Below are positions 53,371 through 63,488 of a stretch of DNA of 64,000 nucleotides, piece after piece. Numbering within the stretch: position 1 is the stretch's first letter; each line of letters begins with the position of its first letter. Under the pieces are notes generated by a model, which searched no databases, was not told the DNA's origin, and saw nothing but the letters and a program-made list of their open reading frames with translations. The DNA lies in assembly GCF_000219625.1 (NCBI RefSeq), contig NC_018211.1, forward strand, positions 744,001-808,000. Reading direction: 5' to 3'. Made by a program: the position numbers and the translations under genes. This DNA comes from Zymoseptoria tritici IPO323. Its lineage: Eukaryota; Ascomycota; Dothideomycetes; Mycosphaerellales; Mycosphaerellaceae.

Positions 53371-54180
53371 TAAGATGGAGCTGGCAAGAGTGTATCCGGC
53401 ATGGTGATCCAGATGTCCGCAGGGTATGATCGACGGGAGGCGCTTTGCCGTAAGATGACGGACCGGAGTTTGTGTCTGGCGCAAGGACTTTGAATTTCTG
53501 CTGTACGGCATGTGAGCTCCATTAGAAAAGCGGTGGTCTCTTTTCAATCCGATAAAGCGCTTGTCGAGTAGAAGCATAACCTACGTGTACAGAGTCGAAT
53601 GCACAACGTAGCTCAACCTGCACATCCCCTTGTTCCACCTTGTTGTTGACAAAGACAACGCAAGTGCGCGTGCGAAGATATCGCCATCCTTGGCCAGTTT
53701 CTCAAGCACGAGTGGAAGAGATGCATGGATTGTCGTCGTGGCTGTCCGGTCGCGTATATGCGAGGTCGGCAAGCTACGGTATTCTGATGATGAGCAGTCG
53801 GTGATGGTGAAGGACGGGAGCGAAGGAGATGAGGTCGAAGTTCAGATTGATCGTTCAAGTCTTGGCATTCGCGACCTATTTGCAGGCCAGCGACCAAGGG
53901 CGTCGCTTACAGAGTGGTGACTGCAAATGTGCGAGACCAATGAGCGGAACCAGAAACTGTCACAGAGGCTTGGAACGCAAGTGTCTCGTGTGCACAATGA
54001 TTGAAAGCACGACTATATTATAACGGAGACGTATCAAACACACCAATGCTGTGATTTCATGAGCCGATTCTCTCTGCCTTCGCCGACAATGTGGCATCCT
54101 TCAGTTGCTTGAAGTGGCGTGCTCTCCGTCCATCGATCGCCGTCGGATGCCTCCCAGCCAAGTTTGAGCATGATAGCAAC
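53371..54180. other. Intergenic with duplicated segment A
   Basis: Contains segment 53666-53836, a diverged copy of 55533-55699. A minus-strand frame there (SLPTSHIRDRTATTT ... DGDIFARALALSLSTTRW) looks partly coding, but no gene model closes. Confidence 0.4.
53666..53836 (-). repeat. Diverged duplicated segment A
   Basis: On the minus strand it begins GACCTCATCT, has CCTTCACCATCAC about 20 bases on, CTTGCC in the middle and ends ATCTTCGCACGC. The same words in the same order and near-equal spacing occur in 55699-55533. Confidence 0.6.
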
Positions 54181-54575
54181 TCAGAAGCAGAAATCGTCGT
54201 CACTCCCCAGGCACCAGTAGCCCTGAAGCGTATTCGGTATGGTTTTCCCGTCGGCGCCGCACAGAAATTTTGCATAGCACTTCGGGCACCCGTCGGGCAC
54301 GATGTCCATTTTCTCTGGTCCAGCGCAGTCGGATTGATGGTCGCATTTGTACGATTTGTGACACGCGCTCTGGTATATGCGCTTGCTAAACATCTTGACC
54401 TGGAATCGCAGGATGGTACGGTAAGCAAGAAGTCTCTTGATCGCACAGAGAGAAGAGGCAAACGGAGGCTTACCGACTGCTCGTTTGGACTCCGCTCTGG
54501 CGGACTCTGCTTTGGCATTGCTTCCACGAGTGCGACGGCGCTGAACAGCAGACCGAGAAGAGTGACTTTGACCAT
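54181..54575 (-). CDS. Small secreted protein with eight cysteines (candidate effector)
   Basis: 106 aa; exons 54474-54575 and 54181-54399, phase 0. A strong signal peptide (MVKVTLLGLLFSAVALVEA) precedes a Pro/Ser/Glu spacer, then a compact domain with Cys at 47, 53, 59, 72, 75, 81, 97 and 105, suggesting four disulfides. It ends YWCLGSDDDFCF. No known family is recognised. Size, even cysteine number and secretion signal match apoplastic effector or antimicrobial-type proteins of filamentous fungi. The intron has GTAAGC and CCAG ends. It is flanked on both sides by copies of a duplicated segment (53666-53836 and 55533-55699). Confidence 0.75.
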
Positions 54576-55026
54576 CCTGATGACATCGTCAGTATGTGGG
54601 TACCTAAGAGAAGTCGAGCGTGATTTCGCTCACTTGGCTGCTCGGAGATGCTCCGAAGTATGTCGAAGATATCGGAGGAGCTGAGCGATCTTGGTTTGTT
54701 CGGGAGCCAGCGAGGGAGCGATTGATGAAGTTGAAACCGAGTGGCCAGATTCATTTTCTCAGCAGAAGCATCAGGACTGGCCTTATATGTCCTCCCAGCG
54801 CCTCGTGAGCTCGCGAGGAAGGAGTCCAAGCACCAACACACGCACATGACGCCTCCTCTCTTCGACAGGCCATATCCTGCACAGAGGCATTAGTGCCCGC
54901 CCTATGAAGCCTTTGCCCGCGAATATCAGCTCGAAGAATCTTTGCCACCTGCCAGGGCATGGATTGAGTTCTCGACAAGCAGGCGACTAACTCCGCATCT
55001 CGCGACCTAGACCCTGCCAATTAGCA
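54576..55026. promoter_or_regulatory. Promoter region of the eight-cysteine gene
   Basis: 451 bp. No specific site recognised; no gene seen. Confidence 0.35.
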
Positions 55027-55626
55027 CTATACCTGTGCGCAGGAAATAATTTGTATCTCAAACTTCACCCTCGCAGCTGCCTTGGTCCTGAGTGTCCGAC
55101 GAGGAGATGATCTGGCCGTACCACGCGCCGACGTATCTGCGTTCGCCCACTTTACAGTAGTAGCCCTGACCATTGACAAGTCTATCGACGACCTCTTGAG
55201 ACACGTCTGGACCAGCTGGCGATTGTTGCGTTGCGCGAAAACTCCGGGTCTCGCTTTCACAAGGCGGACGATGGTTTCTTTTTCCAAGGATGCAGTAACA
55301 GGCGTTGGAGGAGATCGAGCTTGACCAGGCTGCGAGCTTCCAGAATACGAGGTCGCCCAAAGGTCGCACAGCTTTCCGAATGGGTAGCCGGTGAGGTCAT
55401 GAGGCATCGCCGATTGGACTCCAGATGACCAGGTCGCTGAAGCATCGCGGTAACTGAACATGGAGAAGACTTTGTGGAGAAGATCGTCGACTTCAGACGA
55501 GAGTCCACCTCTATCTCGGACCATGTCAATAGGCGTGCGAAGATCTCGCCGTCGTCGAATATCTCCAGCTGGCGGCGAAGAGATAGACGTGAAGACACAT
55601 CTGCCATGATAACGCGACACTGGCAA
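55027..55626 (-). CDS. Unresolved hypothetical gene
   Basis: A 199-codon minus frame and an overlapping frame in 55058-55369 both look partly coding (TPIDMVRDRGGLSSEVDDLL and EVVDRLVNGQGYYCKVGERR). A model joining them by an intron near 55.3 kb is possible but not proven, and the 5' end overlaps duplicated segment B, where a third frame reads LRRQLEIFDDGEIFARLLTW. Unknown function, no domain recognised. It may be a decaying member of the family duplicated at 53.7 kb. Confidence 0.25.
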   Translation of the reverse strand: MPVSRYHGRCVFTSISSPPAGDIRRRRDLRTPIDMVRDRGGLSSEVDDLLHKVFSMFSYRDASATWSSGVQSAMPHDLTGYPFGKLCDLWATSYSGSSQPGQARSPPTPVTASLEKETIVRLVKARPGVFAQRNNRQLVQTCLKRSSIDLSMVRATTVKWANADTSARGTARSSPRRTLRTKAAARVKFEIQIISCAQV

Positions 55627-55699
55627 GCGACAACTTGTCCGATGAATGATGTGTGTGTGCAGTGTGATGGTGAAGGAGGGAGATCAAGCAGATGAGGTC
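55533..55699 (-). repeat. Diverged duplicated segment B
   Basis: 167 bp, partner of 53666-53836 (171 bp), same orientation. It begins GACCTCATCT and ends GATCTTCGCACGC on the minus strand, with CCTTCACCATCAC and CTTGCC between. Confidence 0.6.
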
Positions 55700-55826
55700 A
55701 AAGCTGTGGTGGTGCCCAGCCCAGACCAGGCGCGTCAGCAAGCTTGAGCTCACGACCAAGCAACGACATGTCTTTCCATATCAAACAACAACCATATTTT
55801 CCTCGGAAGCGACCACAGAAAATGCC

Positions 55827-58667
55827 ATGGCGCTCGAAGCGACCGGTGGCTACATTGCCGGCGCGCAAGATGACTCTCAACTTCCCATCTTCGACGTGCA
55901 GAAGGTGCAGATGCGCTTTGATATCTCGGCCGACTTCGTAGCAGCAGCAGTCGCAAACAATGTTCTCGTCCTCGCTCTCTCTACCGGCCGAATACTACGA
56001 TTTGATCTCGAGCGACCCGAAGACATTGACGATATCGACCTCCCTAAACGGCCAGCAGAAATCGGCGTCATTCGCAAGCTATTCCTCGATCCGTCAGCAT
56101 CGCATCTACTCATCTCGACCACTTCCGGAGAGAACTACTACCTCCATACACAATCACGGCAACCCAAGGCGTTAGGGAAGTTCCCAAAAGGTGTACAAAT
56201 AGAGAGCATCGCTTGGAATCCGTCAGAGCCGACAGCATCGACTCGGGAAATTTTGATCGGGAGCGCGGATGGACATGTGTACGAGACATATATCGAGCCG
56301 AATGCGGAGTTCTACAGGAATCAAGAGAAGTACTTCAGAACGGTATACAGCCCGCAGGACGGGCCAGTGGTGGGACTGTTCGCAGATGTGGTGTCTACCA
56401 GACCTGAGACACGGCGAGTGCTGGTAGCCACGCCTCAAAAGTTGCTACATTTCGTTGGGAGGACAGGTGGAAGAGGATACGAGTCCAATGGATCAATATA
56501 CACCAAGCTCTTTGAAAGCGAAGTTCCGACCGTGCACGAAGTGGATCGGACTGGCGGAATCTCTCCTTCCTGCCTGGCTGTATCGCCGGATTCTCCAGAT
56601 GCGCTGTCGTCTTCATTAGAGGGGCAAAGCATGGAGCGAGCATATGCATGGCTGAGTGCGCAGGGTATATTCCACGGTAACCTCACTACCTCAGTGCCGG
56701 ATCTGGTGTCGCTTGGAAAGCAGGTCTTCCGCGAGTCAAAGTCCTTTCCACGATCAAAAATGCCGGCAATACAAACAGCTGGCGGTAGAAGCCGTGCAAC
56801 ACAGCCGCCCATTTCCTCGATGGTCCTGACACAGTTTCACATGCTTGCGCTCGTGGAGGGCACTTTGACTGCGACCAATCGCTTGGACGATACAGTTGTG
56901 TATAGCCAGCAGATCCTCGAGACCAGTGCGAATCTTGGTCTTTTCGCTGATCAACAGAAGAACACATTTTGGCTATTCACGGCCCAAGAGATTTTCGAAA
57001 TCGTTGTGACTGACGAAGCGAGAGATGTCTGGAAGATCATGCTCAAGCAGGGCCAATACGATGCTGCACAGAAATACGCCAAGACTGCCGAGCAGAGGGA
57101 CGCTGTCGCATCGATGACCGGAGATCACTTGATGTCGCTAGGCAAGTATGCGGAAGCTGCATTGGTCTTTGGAAAGAGCACGAAGGCCTTCGAGGACGTT
57201 GCGCTTGGCTTCATCGACAAAGGCGAGCAAGATGCGCTTCGAAAATATCTCACTGTGAAATTGTCAATACTCAAGAAAAGTGCAATTATGCAGCGTATGA
57301 TGCTTGCTAGTTGGCTGCTTGAGCTGTACATGGCCAAGCTAAACCAGCTGGACGACACGATTTCGACCCGAGCCGAGCTCACTGCGGATGGATCAGGCAC
57401 CACATCAAGCGATACCGAGAGGCAGTTGCCTGTTTCGCGGAAAGAATACCAAGATTTTGTCACCAAGCACAAGTCCGACTTGGACCGTAAGACAGCCTAC
57501 GAGATCATCAGTGCTCACGGAAGAGAAGAAGAACTTCTCTTCTACGCCAATGTTGTCGAAGACTACAACTACGTCCTCTCATACTGGGTGAACCGAGAAC
57601 GATGGACGGAAGCGATGTCTGTGCTCAAGAAGCAGACGGACCCCGAGATGTTCTACCGCTACAGTACTGTCCTAATGGCTCACGTCTCCGTTGATCTCAT
57701 CGACGTCCTCAAACGTCAGGCCAACCTTGACACCAAAAAGATCATTCCCGCTCTCCTCAACTACAACAAGACCGCCGGCTCGTCCGTCTCCCTCAGAGAC
57801 AATCAAGCAATCCTATACCTCCGCTTTTGCATCGATCATCTCCTTTCCACCGAGCCGGCCGTCCACAACACGCTCATCTCCATGTATGCCGCCCACCCCA
57901 CCCGAGATGAATCTGCCCTCCTCACCTACCTTGAAACCCAAGCCCGAAACCACGACCAATTCTACGACGCCGACTTCGCACTACGCCTCTGCATCGCACA
58001 CAAGCGCGTCCAGTCTGCCGTGCACGTTTACGAAACGATGCAGCAATACGCCTCTGCGGTCGACCTTGCGCTAAAATACGACGAAGTCGAACTCGCCGCC
58101 TCGGTTGCCGATCGCGCTGGCACCGACGACACACTTCGCAAGAAACTTTGGTTGAAAGTCGCGAAGAAAGTCATCGGACAAAATAAAGGCATCAAATCCG
58201 CCATCGAGTTCCTACGCCGCTGCGAGCTTCTTCGCATTGAAGATCTCATACCTTTCTTCCCGGACTTCATCGTCATCGACGACTTCAAAGAGGAAATATG
58301 CGCGGCGCTGGAAGACTACAGTCGACAGATCGACGACCTGAAACGGGAGATGGACGAGTCGGCATCCACGGCAAAACACATCAAGGACGACATCAAAGCT
58401 CTCGATCAGCGATACGCGATTGTCGAGCCAGGCGAGAGGTGCTGGAAGTGTCGACTGCCGTTGTTGATGAGGCAGTTCTTTGTGTTCCCTTGTCAGCATG
58501 CGTTCCATGCGGACTGTTTGGGTGAGATGGTCATGCATGCTGCGGGTATGGGGAAGAGTAAGAGGATTCGAGAACTGCAGAAGGAGATTGGACGAGGTGT
58601 CGCTTTGGGGAAGAGGAGAGAGGGTATGGTCAGAGAGTTGGATGGTTTGGTCGCTGGAGCTTGGTGA
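55827..58667 (+). CDS. VPS18: VPS18 (PEP3), HOPS/CORVET core subunit
   Basis: 946 aa from MALEATGGYIAGAQDD, single exon; the frame is open to 55692, but that part is not family-like. The N-terminal beta-propeller (FDISADFVAAAVANNVLVLALSTGRILRFDL) is followed by the Pep3/Vps18 region, alpha-solenoid clathrin-type repeats (KQGQYDAAQKYAKTAEQRDA, YEIISAHGREEELLFYANVV), a coiled coil (about 820-860) and a C-terminal RING (CWKCRLPLL, FPCQHAFHADC). VPS18 is shared by HOPS and CORVET, which tether endosomes and vacuoles and chaperone SNARE assembly. Length and order are as expected. Confidence 0.93.
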   Translation: MALEATGGYIAGAQDDSQLPIFDVQKVQMRFDISADFVAAAVANNVLVLALSTGRILRFDLERPEDIDDIDLPKRPAEIGVIRKLFLDPSASHLLISTTSGENYYLHTQSRQPKALGKFPKGVQIESIAWNPSEPTASTREILIGSADGHVYETYIEPNAEFYRNQEKYFRTVYSPQDGPVVGLFADVVSTRPETRRVLVATPQKLLHFVGRTGGRGYESNGSIYTKLFESEVPTVHEVDRTGGISPSCLAVSPDSPDALSSSLEGQSMERAYAWLSAQGIFHGNLTTSVPDLVSLGKQVFRESKSFPRSKMPAIQTAGGRSRATQPPISSMVLTQFHMLALVEGTLTATNRLDDTVVYSQQILETSANLGLFADQQKNTFWLFTAQEIFEIVVTDEARDVWKIMLKQGQYDAAQKYAKTAEQRDAVASMTGDHLMSLGKYAEAALVFGKSTKAFEDVALGFIDKGEQDALRKYLTVKLSILKKSAIMQRMMLASWLLELYMAKLNQLDDTISTRAELTADGSGTTSSDTERQLPVSRKEYQDFVTKHKSDLDRKTAYEIISAHGREEELLFYANVVEDYNYVLSYWVNRERWTEAMSVLKKQTDPEMFYRYSTVLMAHVSVDLIDVLKRQANLDTKKIIPALLNYNKTAGSSVSLRDNQAILYLRFCIDHLLSTEPAVHNTLISMYAAHPTRDESALLTYLETQARNHDQFYDADFALRLCIAHKRVQSAVHVYETMQQYASAVDLALKYDEVELAASVADRAGTDDTLRKKLWLKVAKKVIGQNKGIKSAIEFLRRCELLRIEDLIPFFPDFIVIDDFKEEICAALEDYSRQIDDLKREMDESASTAKHIKDDIKALDQRYAIVEPGERCWKCRLPLLMRQFFVFPCQHAFHADCLGEMVMHAAGMGKSKRIRELQKEIGRGVALGKRREGMVRELDGLVAGAW

Positions 58668-59379
58668 GACGTCCGTTCGCCCTTACAACGAAAACCATGC
58701 TGACCTGGTGAATAGTGTACTCTGCAGTGAAATGGCTGTCAAGCAAATCGATGAGCCGTTCATTACTGCTGCTGATGATAGGAACGAGTGGGCTTTGTGA
58801 GAGGCCACATACAAATGACGATTCGCCAATTGCCAACAGGGCCTCACAACACACAGCATTGCCTGGGAGTACGACGATAGAGATGATCCTAGGGTGGGAC
58901 CGTCGGTACGCTGCCGTCACCGACTGCAGGGACCATTCGGTGCCGACCAAATTTGTGGATCGTGAATCCTTCGGCTCAAGTTTTGCAGATCGCCACACCG
59001 GTGGCCTGCAGGAAAATGCAACAAGAATAGAACTTCTATATGCATACCTGGCTCACTGCCTGGCCATATGTGGATTGAGACTCACAAGTTGCCGCATCTT
59101 CCGTGGAAATAGGCGGCATGCTGATCCTTCAGGATTTATTACCCCATTCGGACCGCCAGCGTTACCTAAAATCGAGCTGCCTTGGGCTTGAATGGGACGG
59201 CCTAGATGTGGATCAAGCAAAGGAATTGTTGACGGTACCTGCCTTCGAAGGATTCTCGCATCGTCATGAGCGACGACGTTGGCCTTCTATAAAATAGCGG
59301 ACCATGTCGTCCTGAACAATCACCCACGACACAACCACTTCATTTCTCATCCAGCTACAACACACCGCAGTCCAACAAC
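58668..59379. promoter_or_regulatory. Intergenic; LysM gene promoter at right end
   Basis: 712 bp. The right end has a TATA box (listed) and a C/A-rich leader (CAACACACCGCAGTCCAACAAC) directly before the LysM ATG. No other gene is supported. Confidence 0.5.
59288..59295 (+). promoter_or_regulatory. TATA box of the LysM gene
   Basis: TATAAAAT, 92 bp upstream of the LysM start codon, a normal distance for a highly expressed, inducible fungal gene. Confidence 0.6.
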
Positions 59380-60020
59380 ATGCAGTTCTCCATCTTCTCC
59401 CTTGCTACTCTTGTAGCCATAGCATCCGCTACTCCCTTTGCCATGCCCGAAGCCTACGCCGGCACTCTTGACACTACTTCTTCCTCTCTCTCGGCCCGTC
59501 AGTCCAACTGCACTGAATACTGCTCCAACAGCGCCGGCTGCGTATGTTCCTTCTCATCCCAATCAAACCTCTTCATCGAGTCTAACCCATCTTACAGGTC
59601 TGTACTGTCCGTCCCTCCGACTGCACCGCCTTCTACACCGTCCAGTCAGGCGACACCTGCCTCTCCATCGCCAAAGTCTTCGGCAACTTCACCGTCACCC
59701 AATTCTATCGCTGGAACCCTTCCGTCGGACAAACCTGCTTTGGACTGCAAGCCTACGTGCCTGTCTGCATCGACACTCCGTGGTATGAGTTTACTCCACC
59801 CGTTCAGCCAGAGTTCGGCACGAAGTACACGCCTGAGCAGACGCCTGTGCCGGTCATGCCGGGGATTGTGGATGGGTGTGAGCTGTATGAGTTGGTTGAG
59901 CCCGGGAAGAGAGTTGAGGAGTTGGCGGCGGAGAATGGATTCGCGGTGGAGAAGTTCGCTGAGTGGAATGGGAATAGTACGACTGCTTGGGCGACTTACT
60001 GGGCCTGTGTGAAGGCTTGA
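59380..60020 (+). CDS. Secreted LysM-domain protein (candidate LysM effector)
   Basis: 194 aa; exons 59380-59541 and 59598-60020, phase 0. The signal peptide MQFSIFSLATLVAIASATP is followed by a short Ser/Thr spacer and Cys-containing NCTEYCSNSAGC. A clear LysM at about 67-111 follows (YTVQSGDTCLSIAKVFG ... RWNPSVGQTCFGLQAYVPVC). A second, weaker LysM-like unit is at about 148-191 (CELYELVEPGKRVEELAAEN, FAEWNG, YWACV). Such proteins bind chitin oligomers; in plant-associated fungi LysM effectors hide chitin from host receptors. The role here is inferred from architecture. It converges with the GMC oxidoreductase gene. Confidence 0.88.
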
Positions 60021-60337
60021 GAGGCAGGATGGGGAAGTCACCGATGAGCTCGGTAGTCACTATCGAATGGCAAAGGTTGATGCGATTCATTGAGTTTGAG
60101 ACCGGAAGCATCGAATGGTGACTCGACAGTGTCCTGCATGCGTCACACTCCTTAAACGATCGGTATTGTTCTGGGACATGGTCCAAAGTGTGTGATCTTG
60201 ACATAGTCTCAGCGATCAAATACAGTCGAGATGACTTTTATGACAAAATAAACATCTTCGCATCCAATTACCCCCACTTCTCACAAAGAAATCCTCGGCG
60301 CCTTGACAGGTACGGCTCGATCGATAGTATCCTGTTC
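60021..60337. other. Intergenic, convergent 3' ends
   Basis: 317 bp between the LysM gene (+) and the GMC gene (-). No feature seen. Confidence 0.4.
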
Positions 60338-62581
60338 TCACAAGTCTCCATATTCTTCACGAATGATCTGCGAACCACGCTCGGCGACAGCATAAACTGG
60401 GCCCACCAGGTTCACGTCCGGCAAGCGACCAAAGGTGGACACATCGCAGACACGAAGACCCTTTGTCCCATACACGCGGAGCTTGTTGTCGACGACGCCA
60501 CCCTTCTCCTTGGGAAGCATGCGGCAAGTGCTCGATGCGTGCCAGTTGGGAATGATGGAGGTTCGGGCGTACTCCAAAATATCCTCGTCACTCTGGACGG
60601 CTGGACCTGGTGACACCTCCTCTTGGACCCATTGCTTCCAGGCTGGGTGCTCGCCGATTTGTCGTAGGTACTTGACACCTTGGACTGCCATAGCTTGGTC
60701 GGCAGTCTCGTTGAGGTAGTTCGGATTGATGACCGGATCAGAGAGTGCAGAGTTGCTGCCTACGGTAACACTGCCCTTTGACAAAGCCGCGAGGTTCGAC
60801 ACGGTCAAGGAGATGTATGATGTGTTCCTCAGAGGTTGTCCGTACTCGTTGAAAGCTTGTGGATACCACACGCTCTCGTAGAGGATCTCGTTGTGGGCTT
60901 GATGGAGGAAACCTGCATCGACCACGGCACCGGCGCCGATCTGCTTGAGTTCATCGTTGGAGATCTCCTGGAATGCGTTTGTGCAGCCCGATGGTGCAGA
61001 CCACTTGCTCTTTGCCTTCTCGAATGGGTCGGCGGTGCTGTAGAACTTTCGTTGTTCCTCATTGAGCACAGTGAGATCGTTGACCTGGCGATTGTGATCA
61101 GCATGCGAGCTCTCAAGACAGGCAAGCGAGTTAGCCTTACCATGTCAGTCGTGCTGGCGATGTCAGCGAACTCTGGCTTGACAGAGTAGATGACACTGAA
61201 TGAGGTGTGATCTTGCATGTGGTGTCCGACGTTCTCGTTAGCCTAAAACAGAAGGGCAGAAGGGTTAGCGATAATTCGGATAGGGTACGAGGGCGACCTG
61301 GGGCCTGCTGGCATAGCCCGAGAGACAACCTCGGACGGCTTTCTTACCACGACTACCGGAATGCCGTACTTGTCCAGCTCGTCTTGCGGCCCGATACCAG
61401 ATTGCTTGAGGAGGAAAGGACTGTGGAAAGCGCCCGCCGACACGATAACCTCGTTCGAGCAAGAGATGTTGTGGAAGATGCCTGCCTCGACGAAGGTCAC
61501 TCCGACAGCATGAGCTTCGTCCGTCCCGATGGTCGCCTCGTCGAAGATGATCCGTACAACAGTTGCTGAACCGCGAACGTTGAGATTCTTTCGATCCTTG
61601 GATGCCTGGTAGTAGGAATCGTAGGAGGACACACGCTCGAAATTCTCATCGAGGGTCATCGTTCCTTGCTTAACACCAATTGGACTGCCGCCATTCTGGT
61701 CTTGCACCGGGGATGCCGATTGCGGCGGTGGCGTTCATGAAACCAGGGTTGGAGGCTGGAACATAGCCTTGGAAACCGATCTTGAGAGGTCCTTCTGTGC
61801 CGTAGTTGTCCGGGTTCCAGGTCATGTATGTAGGGTCGTTGCTGTTCTTCGGGTTGCCAACAAAGACGGTACCCTGCTTTGCTGCGGAAAAGATGGTAGA
61901 CCTGAGCACCGTAACGCGGAGGAGTCAGCGGCGATGATCGGAAAGGTGACACATCAAGACAGACTGCTTGAACCTGGCGCAGTTCGAGAGACAGCATCCT
62001 CGCATCAACGACTTACGCATTCCATCCTGGGTTGCCATCGGCCTCCCATTGATCGTAGACTCCCGTGCTTCCGAGGCCGTAGTACAGGCCATTGGTAGCG
62101 CTGCTGCCGCCCAAGCATCGACCGCGGTGGTAGTTCAGCGTGCGGTTCTTCAAACCGGGCTGCGGCACTGTGACGAAGTTGTAGTCGATCAAGCTTCGAC
62201 CCCCATTGAGAAGGAATTGGTTTCCACCGGCAGTCAAAGACGTTGGCTGAATACCGAATGATCAGCCGTGCTCTAAATGCATGCATCGATACATGATGCG
62301 AGCTGACTGGCTGAGTGGGGGTCTCAACTTACCACGGAGTCTGGAGTCGGACCCGCTTCGAAGACGATGACATTGAATTTGCCGCTCTCGGTGAGACGGT
62401 TTCCGAGAACCAAGCCGGCGGTCCCTCCGCCGACGACGCAGAAGTCGTAGCTTGATTCAAAGTCGATTGGTGGTGCATCTGAGTATTGGTAAGTCGAAAA
62501 GTCCGGTGGTCCGCTGGCGGCAACGAGCTGTGCAGTAGTCATGCATCCGAGCAGGATGGCTCGGGTGGAGAGCTGAAACAT
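60338..62581 (-). CDS. Secreted GMC oxidoreductase (apparent +1 frameshift)
   Basis: Exons 62333-62581, 62017-62246, 61348-61901, 61141-61242 and 60338-61084 give 626 aa once one base is discounted. The N-terminal signal peptide (MFQLSTRAILLGCMTTAQLVAAS) precedes the FAD-binding CVVGGGTAGLVLGNRL, RGRCLGGSSATNGLYYG, VSAGAFHSPFLLKQSGIGP, and C-terminal NWHASSTCRM with the active-site His and DVNLVGPVYAVAERG. In exon 3 the frame changes at about 61712: AAIGIP in one frame, VQDQNGGSPIGVKQGT in the next, with no residues missing and no possible intron. Family members oxidise alcohols or sugars with FAD and release H2O2; the substrate is unknown. Confidence 0.85.
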
Positions 62582-63485
62582 TGTGAGCAGTCGCACGAGT
62601 GACTTCCGGCAAAGAGCGTACGACAGGTGCTCGTCAGCAGTAGTTGGAGCAGGTCAGGCATCGGTCCAGATATATATCATCCTTTGCCGACCACGGTCCA
62701 TGGAAACATGGCAATGCCGAAGCAATCACCCCGGAATTGGGATTGGCAAGACGGGGATCACGGCCTGAGGTTGACGCGGTTAAACCACTCGATAACGACA
62801 TCCTGGGATACGAGGGCCGACGGCTCCGCGAAGACCAGGTTGACGGTGAGACAGCTCCCAATCGCAGCAGCACGGAAGCGAACGAAGCCAAGAAATGGCG
62901 CATGTCAGCGTGTGGCTGTGGCTCGTGGCAGTCATGAGTCTTGATGCCAACAAAGAGCGCGCAATCCGGGTGAGAACGGTGAGTTGACAGGGCACCGTAT
63001 CCATGTTGGCATGACGCATTGACATCCGAAACCAAGCTTCAAGGACATCTCGACGAACACAAAGCGGTCGTGTTGTATGCATCGACCGCCATGAAGATGT
63101 ACCTGCATCGAGCATGAAGCACAATGGGCATCGTGAATGCAAGAAGAGCGCCGGGACCGTCCGAGGGTTGCGAGCATCATTCAGACTGCAGCATCCAATC
63201 CAGACTGTGGTCTATTCTGACTTTGCAGGAATTGCGGTATTCTCGAATGCATGAGGACCTCTGGACTCGTCCTGCATCCACCTGTATTGCAAAAGCGAGG
63301 GTTTCAGGTCGCTGCCGTGGCGGTGAATACATGCAGTATAAGTAGTGTACACTCCTACTGGCTTTCAGATCCGTCAAACATCCACCGTCTTTCTCAAGAG
63401 TTCAGCGGCTCGCCAGACAACGCCAACCATCGAGCAGCTCCAAAGTGGCCCGACCATTCACAATAATGCTCGCCTTCAAGCACAA
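62582..63485. other. Intergenic, no supported gene
   Basis: About 900 bp holding the promoter of the GMC gene on its left. Overlapping frames on both strands lack recognisable protein. Confidence 0.4.
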
Positions 63486-63488
63486 TCA

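Noticed and set aside
61690..61720. Programmed +1 frameshifting in the GMC gene
   Set aside because: The CCC-G context is only loosely similar to slippery sites, and this enzyme family has no history of recoding. An indel is simpler.
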